Shown here: one piece after another, positions 1 through 7,285 of the stretch
Numbering within the stretch: position 1 is the first letter of the stretch
Layout: every line of letters begins with the position of its first letter
NCBI GenBank assembly: GCA_018676275.1
Contig: JABHFC010000038.1
Span: 1-10,184 of the forward strand
DNA: 10,184 nt
Direction: 5' to 3'
DNA from: Gammaproteobacteria bacterium
GTDB lineage: Bacteria; Pseudomonadota; Gammaproteobacteria; Eutrophobiales; Eutrophobiaceae
Notes under the pieces: model-generated
The model's input: the letters and a program-made list of their open reading frames with translations, nothing else
What the model was told of the DNA's origin: nothing
The model's database searches: none
Translations under genes and position numbers: made by a program

Positions 1-16
1 AATCGGCCTGACTCAT
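1..16 (-). CDS. ligA: Probable start of ligA, NAD-dependent DNA ligase (partial, 5 codons)
   Basis: On the minus strand an ATG at 16-14 opens a frame reading Met-Ser-Gln-Ala-Asp before the window ends. It lies 18 nt after the zipA stop codon, and a purine-rich stretch (GAAGAAAAG) upstream could serve as a weak ribosome binding site. Five codons cannot identify a protein. The assignment rests on gene order: in many gammaproteobacteria ligA directly follows zipA, and in pseudomonads the order is smc-zipA-lig. It could be another gene. Confidence 0.4.
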
Positions 17-34
17 AAATCTTTTCTTCAGCTG

Positions 35-811
35 TTAGACTGTAATTCGACTACGAATGGATTCTATTTTCTGTTCATTAATCAGGCTCCGGTTTTCATC
101 ACAAACATCACCACCAAGTAAGTCGGATAGCCGTTGAGCAGTATTTAACATTAGTTCAAACACGATCTGAGCATCGATTAAGCTTGGCAGTTTCATAAAC
201 ATTACAAGGCCGTTTGTGTTAAAACTTTCAATTTGACTCATATCAAAACTACCAGGTTCCATCATATTAGCCATACTAAAAAGTGCCTGCTCTGTCTTCA
301 TTTCCCCCACACCAAAGTGATGAAAAATATTCATTGCACCGAATTGTAAATCCAGCTCGGAGACAGCATTAAGAATTGCCTGACCACTTATAGACTCATC
401 ACCCCTGGGAATAATATGCAATATAACGATCCCCTCTATCAGTTCGTCTCTTGTCTCTTGCTTTATATCTGCTGAAGAAGACTTTTCAACAGATGATACC
501 TCTTCATGTTTTTTATCTGACTGATGTTCTGAAACCGTATCTTTATCCTCAACCTTTTCGGCTGTCACTGATTCTATCTGCTCATCCTTTGTCTCGGATA
601 TAGACTGGTTCAAGCCCGCCAAAACAGACGAATAATCGATACCAGTCTCATTGACATTAGCTATTTTCAAGTTTGCAATATCATCAGAGGGTGGTCGTTG
701 TTGAACAGTTTGTTGTCGTTGTTTTTTACGGGCATTGAGGGTTCCCCATATATAAATACCCGCAATAACGGTTATTCCGATAATAAGCAGGAATAATCGG
801 AGATCGTTCAT
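35..811 (-). CDS. zipA: Cell division protein ZipA
   Basis: ZipA is a bitopic inner-membrane protein that binds the C-terminal tail of FtsZ and tethers the Z-ring to the membrane. The 258-residue product has the expected layout. A short N-terminus leads into one membrane segment (about residues 5-23), followed by a basic stretch (RKKQRQQ) on the cytoplasmic side. A charged, low-complexity linker spans roughly residues 37-120. The C-terminal FtsZ-binding domain (about 124-258) includes IEGIVILHIIPRG, the FHHFGVG segment and FMKLP. The linker is rich in Ser, Glu and Lys rather than Pro and Gln as in E. coli, and the protein is shorter than E. coli ZipA (about 328 residues). It follows smc by 69 nt on the same strand and probably shares its transcript. 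No strong Shine-Dalgarno precedes the ATG. ZipA is restricted to gammaproteobacteria, which helps place the organism. Confidence 0.95.
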   Translation of the reverse strand: MNDLRLFLLIIGITVIAGIYIWGTLNARKKQRQQTVQQRPPSDDIANLKIANVNETGIDYSSVLAGLNQSISETKDEQIESVTAEKVEDKDTVSEHQSDKKHEEVSSVEKSSSADIKQETRDELIEGIVILHIIPRGDESISGQAILNAVSELDLQFGAMNIFHHFGVGEMKTEQALFSMANMMEPGSFDMSQIESFNTNGLVMFMKLPSLIDAQIVFELMLNTAQRLSDLLGGDVCDENRSLINEQKIESIRSRITV

Positions 812-838
812 CAGTATTGACTTAAGCAGATTTGTTGC

Positions 839-860
839 AGCACATCGACTGTCCTGTGCT
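839..860. repeat. Short inverted repeat between smc and zipA
   Basis: AGCACA (839-844) and TGTGCT (855-860) are exact reverse complements separated by 10 nt. On the transcript this gives a 6-bp stem with a 10-nt loop in the 69-nt smc-zipA spacer. No U-run follows on the minus strand, so it does not look like an intrinsic terminator. It could be a processing or translation-coupling structure, or chance. The same hexamers occur in the opposite order with the same spacing at 8457-8478. Confidence 0.3.
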
Positions 861-880
861 TTCGAGCTTGTAGATTAGTC

Positions 881-3800
881 TCAGGCTGAAGCTGCCATCT
901 CAACAGCTTCATCGACATCGACCGAAACCAGGCGAGATACGCCTGCTTCATACATGGTTACCCCTAATAACTGATTCGCGATTTCCATGGTTATCTTATT
1001 ATGCGTAATGAAAATAAACTGTACTTCAGAAGACATTTGTTTCAATAACTCACTAAAACGAGCGGTATTAGTATCATCAAGAGGCGCGTCAACCTCGTCC
1101 AGAATACAAAATGGAGCCGGGTTCAATTTAAATATTGCAAACACCAGTGCGACCGCAGTCATCGCTTTCTCTCCACCTGATAACAAATGAATTGTGCTAT
1201 TACGCTTTCCTGGTGGACGCGCCATGATACTCACACCCGTTTCCAGTAAATCATCACCTGTCATCTCCAGATAGGCATGTCCGCCACCAAAAAGCACTGG
1301 AAACATTTCTTTTAAATTTGTATTGAGAAAATCAAAAGTTTCCTTAAAACGGGTTCTCGTTTCTTTATCTATCTTACGGATAGCGGTCTCAAGAGTTTGC
1401 AGTGCTTCGCTCAGATCTTCATCCTGCTTGTCCAGATACTCCTTGCGTTCTGATAACTGGTCAAACTCATCAATAGCCGCCAGGTTAATAGGCCCTAATC
1501 GACTTATCTTGCGCTCGACACTTTCAATACGTTCCTGCCAGGCAGACTTTTCAGCTGATTCATCCAGTTCCTGCAGAATTACCTGCACATCATGTCCCTG
1601 TTCCTGCAGTTGCTCAGCAACAGTCTGTAATCGAACCCGGGTTTCCTGTGCGTTCATCTTTGCTGTCGCCAGCTCTTCTCGTAAGGTTTGCACGATTTGC
1701 TCTGAATCAGTGCGACGCTGCTCCTGCTGTCTTAATTCAGCCTCTTTTTCCTGCATTTTATTGCGGGTTTCGGATAGTTTTTTCTCGGACTGGACTTTGT
1801 CTGCCAGCTTGACCTTAAGTTCTTCCTGCAAGGGTGCCAGTGGTGCTTTACTTGATTCGAGCACAGCCGTTAATTCTTCACACCTACCGACATGATTCGA
1901 TAATTGAATTTCACTTCGCTTTATAGCTTGTTCCAGAGAAGCTCGTTGTGAACTTATTGATTCCAATTGCAAAGCAATTTCATGACTTTGTTCATGTGTA
2001 GACTGCCATCTCCCTCTCGCCTCATCCAAAGCTTTACGATGATGTTCGCGGATCTCAACAAGTCTCGGTCCTTCCCGGTCAAGTTTCTCCTTATCTGCTC
2101 TCGTTCTTTGCAGACCATGGCGTAGCGATTCCAGTTCTGACATATCATCAGAGCTATTTAAATCCATTGTCTCCAGTTCTTCGTGAATTTTCTGGACACG
2201 TAAGCTAACTTGCTCATGGCGAGTCTTATGCTCCGTGTGCTGAGACTGAATTTTTGCAAGTTGATCTTGCTCTTCATTCAGTTTTACCTGTGCCTGCTGT
2301 AATGCCTGTTCAGCCTGCTCCAGTTCAGCTCTTTTTTGCTGCAAAAGTGCCTGTTTGTTTTCTATATCAGCACTAAAACTTTGCTCTTCTTTTTGCAGGC
2401 TATGAATCTGCTGTTCTCTGGATAGAGCTCCGGCATGTCCCTCCGCCTGTCGATTAACCCTTATCCATTGGGAGCCCAACCAAATACCGTCACGTGTAAT
2501 AACTGATTCGTGCGCAGCCAGGTTCTTTTGTATATTGCTGGCTTCTTCGATACTTTCGGCGATGTAAATCCCTTGCAGAAGACCTTCTATTGATACATTT
2601 GATGTAACCTTATCGAGTAGTCTTTGCTGACCTGAATCACTGTCTGACTGATACGTTGAGTTAGTGATTAATCCAAAACGCCCCTGGCTCAGCTCATCAA
2701 AATAACCACCCAAATTGTCGATCGAATCTACACATACATCCTGGAGGCGATGACCAAGAACAGTCTCCAGGGCAAAGGTCCACTCAGGCTCGACCGTCAG
2801 TTGCTGGATGAGTCTGGGGGCATTTTCCAGACCTTTTGATGATAACCACTCAATCACTTCCTTCTGATCCAGCGCTTCATTTTGCTGTAAAGCTTCGAGG
2901 GAAGCTATTTGACCTGCAAGCTTTTGCTGACTCGAACGTAGAGTAGCCAGGCTTTCGTTGATCTGATGACTGTCATCACGCAATCCTTTCACCGTCAATT
3001 GGCTGCTTTCCATTCCTGCTCGATACTTTTGCAGTGTCTCTTCCCTTTCTGTCATCTGTGCAAATAGCTTTTGCATCGTCTCCAGAAAGGTTTCAGTATC
3101 CGACTGTTCGAGTTCAACAGAGAGGCTTTGCCGTCTACTGCCATCGTCTTCAATACCTGACTCCAGGTTTTCCAAACGGGTCTTGCCTACCTCAATCTGT
3201 CGATTGAAATCAGCCATAGTTTCGTTATAGGCATCCCATTCTGTCTGCCAGCTTTGCATTGCCTGTTCAGCCTGATTAAGCGCGTTATATGCCAGATCAC
3301 TCTGGCTTCGAGAGCCATGTAATTTTGGTTCGAGCGTAGTCAGTGAGGTAGAAAGCTTGGCTAATTCGGCTTCATCATGCTGGCGTTGTGTAATAGCAGA
3401 TTTTTCTGACTCTCTTGCCGCTTCAATATCGACTTCCAGCGACTGTATACGTTCTTGCGCATGTTGGATCCTTTGCTCCATCTGCGATATTTCGCTACCA
3501 ACCTGATAATACGCAGATTGCGATTCGTTAAATCTTTCATTAAAAGCAGTCAAATCCTCGCGTTGTTTTACAATATCTGCTTCAACCTCACGCAAACGCG
3601 AAACGCCCTCTTCAACCTTGTTTTCCTTCTCTCGTGTTATCTCATCCCGGGCTATGATTTTTTCGTTTAAATCTTTCCAGTTTAATGCCAATAACTCTGC
3701 TTTTAACTGCCGTTCTTCCTGTTTCAGTACCTGATAACGTTCAGCAGCCCTTGCCTGTCTTTTCAGACGCTCCAATTGCTTGCCCAGTTCTTCCCGAATG

Positions 3801-4387
3801 TCATTGAGACGGTCGATATTTTCTCTGGTGTGCCGTATCCGGTTTTCTGTTTCACGGCGTCTTTCACGATATTTGGAAATACCTGCTGCTTCTTCAATAA
3901 AGGTCCGAAGTTCCTCCGGTTTAGCCTCTATTAACCTCGAAATCATGCCTTGTTCTATTATTGCGTAGCTGCGCGGCCCTATTCCGGTACCAAGAAATAT
4001 GGCGGTAATATCTTTGCGCCGGCATCGACTGCCATTTAGATAATAATTGGAAATACCTTCGCGATTCATCGTTCGCTTGATGGAAATTTCACTGTAGCTG
4101 GCATATTGACCACCCAGCTTTCCTTCAGCATTTTCGAAACTGAGTTCTACAGACGCCTGTCCGATAGGTTGCCGGGAACTGGAACCATTGAAAATAACAT
4201 CAGTAAGCGAGTCTCCGCGCAGGTGTTTTGCAGAGCTTTCGCCCATCACCCAGGTGACCGCATCTATGATATTGGACTTACCACAACCATTAGGACCTAC
4301 AATACCAACCAGGTTATCGGGGACGACCAAAGTGGTAGGATCAACGAATGATTTGAAGCCTGAAAGTTTAATGTTGCGCAAACGCAT
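881..4387 (-). CDS. smc: Chromosome partition protein SMC
   Basis: SMC is the ATPase core of the SMC-ScpA-ScpB condensin, which compacts and segregates the nucleoid. The 1168-residue length is normal for bacterial SMC. The N-terminal ATPase half opens with MRLRNIKLSGFKSF and has a Walker A motif at 31-39 (GPNGCGKSN). Two long heptad-type coiled coils rich in Gln, Glu, Arg and Lys flank a hinge at roughly 510-645. The C-terminal half carries the ABC signature LSGGEK (1069-1074) and Walker B ILDEVD, with catalytic residues D1097 and E1098, followed by a D-loop (PLDDTN). All ATPase motifs are intact. The start is fixed by the conserved N-terminus, although no Shine-Dalgarno is visible. Its presence argues against Enterobacterales, which use MukBEF. 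zipA and probably ligA lie downstream. scpA and scpB are not in the window. Confidence 0.97.
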   Translation of the reverse strand: MRLRNIKLSGFKSFVDPTTLVVPDNLVGIVGPNGCGKSNIIDAVTWVMGESSAKHLRGDSLTDVIFNGSSSRQPIGQASVELSFENAEGKLGGQYASYSEISIKRTMNREGISNYYLNGSRCRRKDITAIFLGTGIGPRSYAIIEQGMISRLIEAKPEELRTFIEEAAGISKYRERRRETENRIRHTRENIDRLNDIREELGKQLERLKRQARAAERYQVLKQEERQLKAELLALNWKDLNEKIIARDEITREKENKVEEGVSRLREVEADIVKQREDLTAFNERFNESQSAYYQVGSEISQMEQRIQHAQERIQSLEVDIEAARESEKSAITQRQHDEAELAKLSTSLTTLEPKLHGSRSQSDLAYNALNQAEQAMQSWQTEWDAYNETMADFNRQIEVGKTRLENLESGIEDDGSRRQSLSVELEQSDTETFLETMQKLFAQMTEREETLQKYRAGMESSQLTVKGLRDDSHQINESLATLRSSQQKLAGQIASLEALQQNEALDQKEVIEWLSSKGLENAPRLIQQLTVEPEWTFALETVLGHRLQDVCVDSIDNLGGYFDELSQGRFGLITNSTYQSDSDSGQQRLLDKVTSNVSIEGLLQGIYIAESIEEASNIQKNLAAHESVITRDGIWLGSQWIRVNRQAEGHAGALSREQQIHSLQKEEQSFSADIENKQALLQQKRAELEQAEQALQQAQVKLNEEQDQLAKIQSQHTEHKTRHEQVSLRVQKIHEELETMDLNSSDDMSELESLRHGLQRTRADKEKLDREGPRLVEIREHHRKALDEARGRWQSTHEQSHEIALQLESISSQRASLEQAIKRSEIQLSNHVGRCEELTAVLESSKAPLAPLQEELKVKLADKVQSEKKLSETRNKMQEKEAELRQQEQRRTDSEQIVQTLREELATAKMNAQETRVRLQTVAEQLQEQGHDVQVILQELDESAEKSAWQERIESVERKISRLGPINLAAIDEFDQLSERKEYLDKQDEDLSEALQTLETAIRKIDKETRTRFKETFDFLNTNLKEMFPVLFGGGHAYLEMTGDDLLETGVSIMARPPGKRNSTIHLLSGGEKAMTAVALVFAIFKLNPAPFCILDEVDAPLDDTNTARFSELLKQMSSEVQFIFITHNKITMEIANQLLGVTMYEAGVSRLVSVDVDEAVEMAASA

Positions 4388-4561
4388 GGAGCGCTACAAT
4401 ACCGTTATCAATAGCTACAAACAAGCAATAACTTTTTCTCTAATTAAGGTTAACTATTCTATATAAGGTACTGTTATTTATAGGGTATATTTTGCTATTT
4501 AAACCTGCTCCTTAAGTGTTGAGCTGAATTTTTTTAAAAAAGTTTTCTTTGTAATATTACA

Positions 4562-4591
4562 TTGACAGTAGAAAAATTTTGGTGATCTATA
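4562..4591 (+). promoter_or_regulatory. Candidate cysZ promoter (exact -35, weak -10)
   Basis: TTGACA at 4562-4567 is an exact sigma70 -35 consensus. The best -10 at a suitable distance is only TCTATA (4586-4591, 18-nt spacer), which matches the consensus at three of six positions. The -35 abuts the palindrome at 4551-4560. An activator might compensate for the weak -10; CysB does so for sulfate-assimilation genes in enterobacteria, but I cannot recognise a CysB site here. Confidence 0.3.
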
Positions 4592-4629
4592 GCATTTCAA
4601 ACAGTAAATTATTGAGATCAATACATAAA

Positions 4630-4649
4630 CAGCTAAGGGTTTTTAGCTG
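4630..4649 (+). promoter_or_regulatory. Leader hairpin before cysZ
   Basis: CAGCTAA (4630-4636) and TTAGCTG (4643-4649) form a 7-bp stem with a 6-nt loop (GGGTTT). With one bulged A, flanking AAA and TTT could extend it. It ends 7 nt before the AGGAG ribosome binding site (4657-4661) of cysZ. It may affect translation or mark the end of a short leader. The downstream T-run is too short for a clear terminator. Confidence 0.35.
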
Positions 4650-4671
4650 ATTTTACAGGAGCGATATAAAC

Positions 4672-5427
4672 TTGAATGCACTAGCTGAAGGACCGAAGAA
4701 TTTACTCGCTGGTTTTAAGTTATTAAGCAAACCCGGGGTCCGGCTCTATGTCCTTATCCCTTTTATGCTGAACTCACTCTTATTTTCGAGCATTATATTT
4801 TTCGGTGCTCATCGCCTAAGCGATATGATCGACTGGCTTACATCAAACTGGACCTGGACGGAATGGATTAGCTGGTTGCTGTGGCCATTATTCGCAGTAA
4901 TTGCGCTTACAATAGTATTTTTCTGCTTCTCGATACTCGCTAATCTAATCGCTGCTCCATTTAATGGCTTTCTGGCTCAAGCAGTAGCCAGACATTTGCT
5001 TGACACCCCTCCCGAGCAATACAGGGAGCAAACAACACTTGCAGCAGAAATACTTGATGCCTTCAAATCTGAATCTATCAAACTTATCTATTTCCTTGTC
5101 AGATCTATACCATTATTATTTCTTTTTTTTATTCCCGTGATTCAGGTAATTGCCCCGTTCATCTGGTTTATCTTCGGCGCATGGATGCTGGCACTGGAAT
5201 ACATGGAATATCCTATGGGCAATCAAGGTATACTGTTCCCTGAAGTTCGTGCGACCTTGTCGAACAAACGCGCGTTAACTTTAAGCTTTGGTGGGAGTGT
5301 AATGGTACTCACTATGATTCCAGTACTTAATTTTTTGGTCATGCCTGCTGCTGTAGCGGCTGCCACAAAGCTATGGCTTGAAAAAATCAGCACTGATTCC
5401 GAAACTATTATATCTGTACAAAAGTAA
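4672..5427 (+). CDS. cysZ: Sulfate transporter CysZ (EI24 / DUF540 family)
   Basis: CysZ is an inner-membrane sulfate-uptake protein that feeds cysteine biosynthesis. The 251-residue product matches the family's length (about 250). It has four strongly hydrophobic regions at about 26-46, 66-92, 139-178 and 202-232. Family signatures include the segment around NLIAAPFNGF (91-100) followed by AVARHL, and EYMEYPMGNQGILFPEVR (176-193). I use the TTG start at 4672 because AGGAG at 4657-4661 is well placed before it (10 nt) and the N-terminus aligns with known CysZ proteins (GPKNLLAGFKLL then PGVRLYVLIP). No ATG lies nearby in frame. It is divergent from smc; E. coli has cysZ divergent from zipA, so the linkage is conserved. 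The dksA promoter begins ten bases after its stop codon. Confidence 0.9.
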   Translation: MNALAEGPKNLLAGFKLLSKPGVRLYVLIPFMLNSLLFSSIIFFGAHRLSDMIDWLTSNWTWTEWISWLLWPLFAVIALTIVFFCFSILANLIAAPFNGFLAQAVARHLLDTPPEQYREQTTLAAEILDAFKSESIKLIYFLVRSIPLLFLFFIPVIQVIAPFIWFIFGAWMLALEYMEYPMGNQGILFPEVRATLSNKRALTLSFGGSVMVLTMIPVLNFLVMPAAVAAATKLWLEKISTDSETIISVQK

Positions 5428-5436
5428 AAAACGAGA

Positions 5437-5465
5437 TTGCCAGAACATAATGTTTTTGGTATAGA
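5437..5465 (+). promoter_or_regulatory. sigma70-type promoter of dksA
   Basis: TTGCCA (5437-5442) and TATAGA (5460-5465) each match the consensus at five of six positions and are separated by exactly 17 nt. Transcription would start near 5472, leaving a leader of about 25 nt before the ATG at 5497. This is the best promoter in the window. Its -35 box contains the TTG that would be the start codon of a longer dksA reading, which argues against that longer start. Confidence 0.7.
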
Positions 5466-5496
5466 TACACGCTTTATTGAAGTCGGAGTATTAAAC

Positions 5497-6297
5497 ATGG
5501 CTGCTAAAAAGAAGACAGCTAAGAAAAAAGTAACTAGCAAGAAAAAAACTGTCGCGGTGAAAAAAGCCACGAAGAAGAAAACGGCTGCCCGTAAATCGAG
5601 TAAAAAGGCGCCTGTCAAAAAGAAGGCCGCTGTAAGCAAGAAGAAAGCCCCTGCTAAAAAGAAAGCTGTTGGCAAGAAGAAAGTAAGCAAAAAGAAGGTG
5701 GCCAAGAAAAAAGCTGTCACCAAAAAGAAGGTAGTCAGGAAAAAGGCTGTCGTCTCAAAAAAGGCAAGTAAGAAGCCTGTCCCTATTAAGAAGAAAACGA
5801 CTCCTCAGAAGAAATCAAGTCCTGCAGGAAGTGGAAAAACAAAAAAGATGTCCAAGACTGTATCTGTAAAGAAAACTTTAATAAAAGCTGAAGTTACCCC
5901 AATAAAGCCATATAAGGTAAAACGTAACGAAGAGTATATGAACAAGGAGCAGTCGACTCATTTCCGCGCACTATTGCTCGACTGGAAGCGCAGCCTAATG
6001 GAGGAAGTTGATCGCACAATGCATCATATGCAGGATGAAGCAGCTAACTTCCCGGACCCGAACGATCGGGCGACGCAGGAAGAAGAATTTGCTCTTGAAT
6101 TGCGCACTCGTGATCGCGAACGTAAGCTCATCAAGAAAATAGACGAAGCAGTCCTGACACTGGAAACCGGTGATTACGGATATTGTGAATTATGCGGCGT
6201 AGAAATTGGTGTCGGCAGGCTTGAAGCACGACCAACAGCGACTTTATGTATTGATTGCAAAACTCTTGATGAAATTAAGGAGCGTCAACTCGGCTAA
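5497..6297 (+). CDS. dksA: DksA, RNA polymerase-binding transcription factor, with long lysine-rich N-terminal tail
   Basis: DksA binds the RNA polymerase secondary channel and, with ppGpp, adjusts transcription during the stringent response. Residues 137-266 match E. coli DksA closely with a constant offset of 116 residues. The coiled-coil tip aspartates are D187 and D190 (E. coli D71, D74) within NFPDPNDRA. The zinc-finger cysteines C230, C233, C251 and C254 are all present. The preceding 135 residues are not found in E. coli DksA (151 residues in total). They consist of Lys, Ala, Val, Ser, Thr and Pro in KKK/KKA blocks, with 56 lysines in the first 130 residues, no Asp or Glu before E132 and no aromatic residue before Y139. 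This resembles histone H1-like tails such as that of Pseudomonas AlgP. I chose the ATG at 5497: GGAG at 5485-5488 is 8 nt upstream. The frame is open upstream to a TTG at 5437, but that TTG lies in the promoter. gluQRS follows, as in E. coli. Confidence 0.93.
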   Translation: MAAKKKTAKKKVTSKKKTVAVKKATKKKTAARKSSKKAPVKKKAAVSKKKAPAKKKAVGKKKVSKKKVAKKKAVTKKKVVRKKAVVSKKASKKPVPIKKKTTPQKKSSPAGSGKTKKMSKTVSVKKTLIKAEVTPIKPYKVKRNEEYMNKEQSTHFRALLLDWKRSLMEEVDRTMHHMQDEAANFPDPNDRATQEEEFALELRTRDRERKLIKKIDEAVLTLETGDYGYCELCGVEIGVGRLEARPTATLCIDCKTLDEIKERQLG

Positions 6298-6313
6298 ATT
6301 AACCCTGTTTTGT

Positions 6314-6353
6314 TAAAGTGATGCGAACAAGGTAATTCCCATCACTTTACCTT
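6314..6353 (+). promoter_or_regulatory. Two mutually exclusive hairpins between dksA and gluQRS
   Basis: Stem A pairs 6314-6323 (TAAAGTGATG) with 6340-6349 (CATCACTTTA): 10 perfect base pairs and a 16-nt loop. Stem B pairs 6329-6335 (AAGGTAA) with 6347-6353 (TTACCTT): 7 base pairs and an 11-nt loop. They share 6347-6349 and are interleaved, so both cannot form fully. Neither is followed by a clean U-run, so intrinsic termination is uncertain. In Shigella and E. coli a terminator is known between dksA and gluQRS, which makes a control element here plausible. Confidence 0.5.
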
Positions 6354-6367
6354 CTAATAATATTTCT

Positions 6368-7285
6368 GTGTCCAGAGGATTGGACAATTTAAAGCAACAA
6401 TATATTGGACGCTTTGCACCATCACCCACTGGTTCCCTTCACTTTGGATCAATCTTAGCCGCACTGGCAAGCTATCTTGATGCAAAACGTAACAATGGAC
6501 TATGGTTGTTGCGTATCGATGATCTTGATACACCAAGGTTGGAGCCAGGTGCAGATGCCAGAATACTGGCTGGACTGGAAAAACTGGGCATGCAATGGGA
6601 TGGTGATGTCCTCTATCAGAGTCAACGCCATGAAGCTTATTCTGACGCGATAAATCAGTTAAAGTCCAAAGAACTATTATATAACTGTCACTGCACACGT
6701 AAACTTGTTGCAGGTAAACCCTATTCAGGAACCTGCAGTCAATTGAGCCTCGGAACGGAGCGGCAATACGCAGTCAGGGTAAAAACAGAAGCTGAACCCT
6801 GCATATTACATGACCTTATTCAGCCCGATTTCAAACAGAACCTGAATAAAGATGTTGGTGATTTCATTGTAAAAAGAAGTGATGGTTTATACGCCTACCA
6901 TCTGGCTGTTGTTCTCGATGACGCCTATCAGCAGATAAGTCATATTATTCGCGGAGCAGATCTGATGGATTCGACGCCAAGACAAATTTACCTGCAAAAA
7001 ATGCTCGGCCTGAAAACACCCCTTTATGCGCATTTCCCCGTAGCCACTGATCTTTATGGTGCCAAGATCTCAAAACAGTTCGGGGCCATAGATGTTCTTA
7101 GTACGAATCAACCAACAGCTATTTTATTTAATGCCTTGAATTTCCTGAATCAAAAACCTGATTCAAATTTGTTAGGAGCCACAGTTGATGATGTAATCCA
7201 ATGGGGAAGGGAAAACTGGATATTATCAAATGTACCAAAACTGCCTGCTATTATTGCTCCAGAGGAATTTTTATCACAGAAATAA
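6368..7285 (+). CDS. gluQRS: Glutamyl-Q tRNA(Asp) synthetase
   Basis: GluQRS is a truncated glutamyl-tRNA synthetase homologue without the anticodon-binding domain. It activates glutamate and attaches it to queuosine at the wobble position of tRNA-Asp. The 305-residue length fits (E. coli YadB is about 300). The N-terminus has IGRFAPSPTG (13-22) and the HIGH-type motif HFGS (25-28). The zinc site is C107, C109, Y119 and C123, matching the Cys-x-Cys/Tyr/Cys arrangement of the family. The KMSKS-type loop is KISKQ (233-237). The conserved DDLDTPR segment follows LLRI. The start is uncertain: GTG at 6368 has no good ribosome binding site, and a TTG at 6380 has AGAGGA immediately adjacent, too close for normal use. 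No in-frame ATG lies between the upstream stop codon at 6314 and the conserved core. It follows dksA by 70 nt, the conserved pairing in gammaproteobacteria. It converges with the DAHP synthase homologue. Confidence 0.93.
   Translation: MSRGLDNLKQQYIGRFAPSPTGSLHFGSILAALASYLDAKRNNGLWLLRIDDLDTPRLEPGADARILAGLEKLGMQWDGDVLYQSQRHEAYSDAINQLKSKELLYNCHCTRKLVAGKPYSGTCSQLSLGTERQYAVRVKTEAEPCILHDLIQPDFKQNLNKDVGDFIVKRSDGLYAYHLAVVLDDAYQQISHIIRGADLMDSTPRQIYLQKMLGLKTPLYAHFPVATDLYGAKISKQFGAIDVLSTNQPTAILFNALNFLNQKPDSNLLGATVDDVIQWGRENWILSNVPKLPAIIAPEEFLSQK

Larger units (their letters stand above)
4388..4671. other. Divergent smc / cysZ intergenic region
   Basis: These 284 nt carry no credible ORF. The stretch is strongly AT-rich, with a T7-A6 junction at 4529-4541 and an exact 10-bp palindrome GTAATATTAC at 4551-4560 immediately before a TTGACA box (4562-4567). 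A hairpin lies at 4630-4649, just before the cysZ ribosome binding site. I could not pick a convincing promoter for smc on the minus strand; several AT-rich -10-like hexamers (for example in the TTATATAGAATAG stretch) lack a partner -35. The palindrome could be a regulator site, but no regulator can be named from sequence. Confidence 0.6.

Noticed and set aside
1323..1895. 190-codon plus-strand frame inside smc
   Set aside because: Ser/Arg-rich antisense shadow of the SMC coiled coil, which is intact in the other strand.
2290..3275. Repeated GCCTGTTCAGCCTG segments in smc
   Set aside because: They encode QAEQA-type heptads in the two coiled-coil arms and need no other explanation.
4106..4466. 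Overlapping plus-strand frames reaching into the smc-cysZ spacer
   Set aside because: They lie over the Walker A end of smc; no ribosome binding site or recognisable protein.
5223..5723. 166-codon minus-strand frame, Phe/Leu/Ala-rich, looking like a membrane protein
   Set aside because: It is the complement of the AAA/AAG-rich dksA tail and of the cysZ end. TTT/CTT codons create the false hydrophobic repeats. No ribosome binding site or family resemblance.
6354..6698. 114-codon minus-strand frame over the start of gluQRS
   Set aside because: Antisense to the conserved HIGH-motif region of gluQRS; no recognisable domain.
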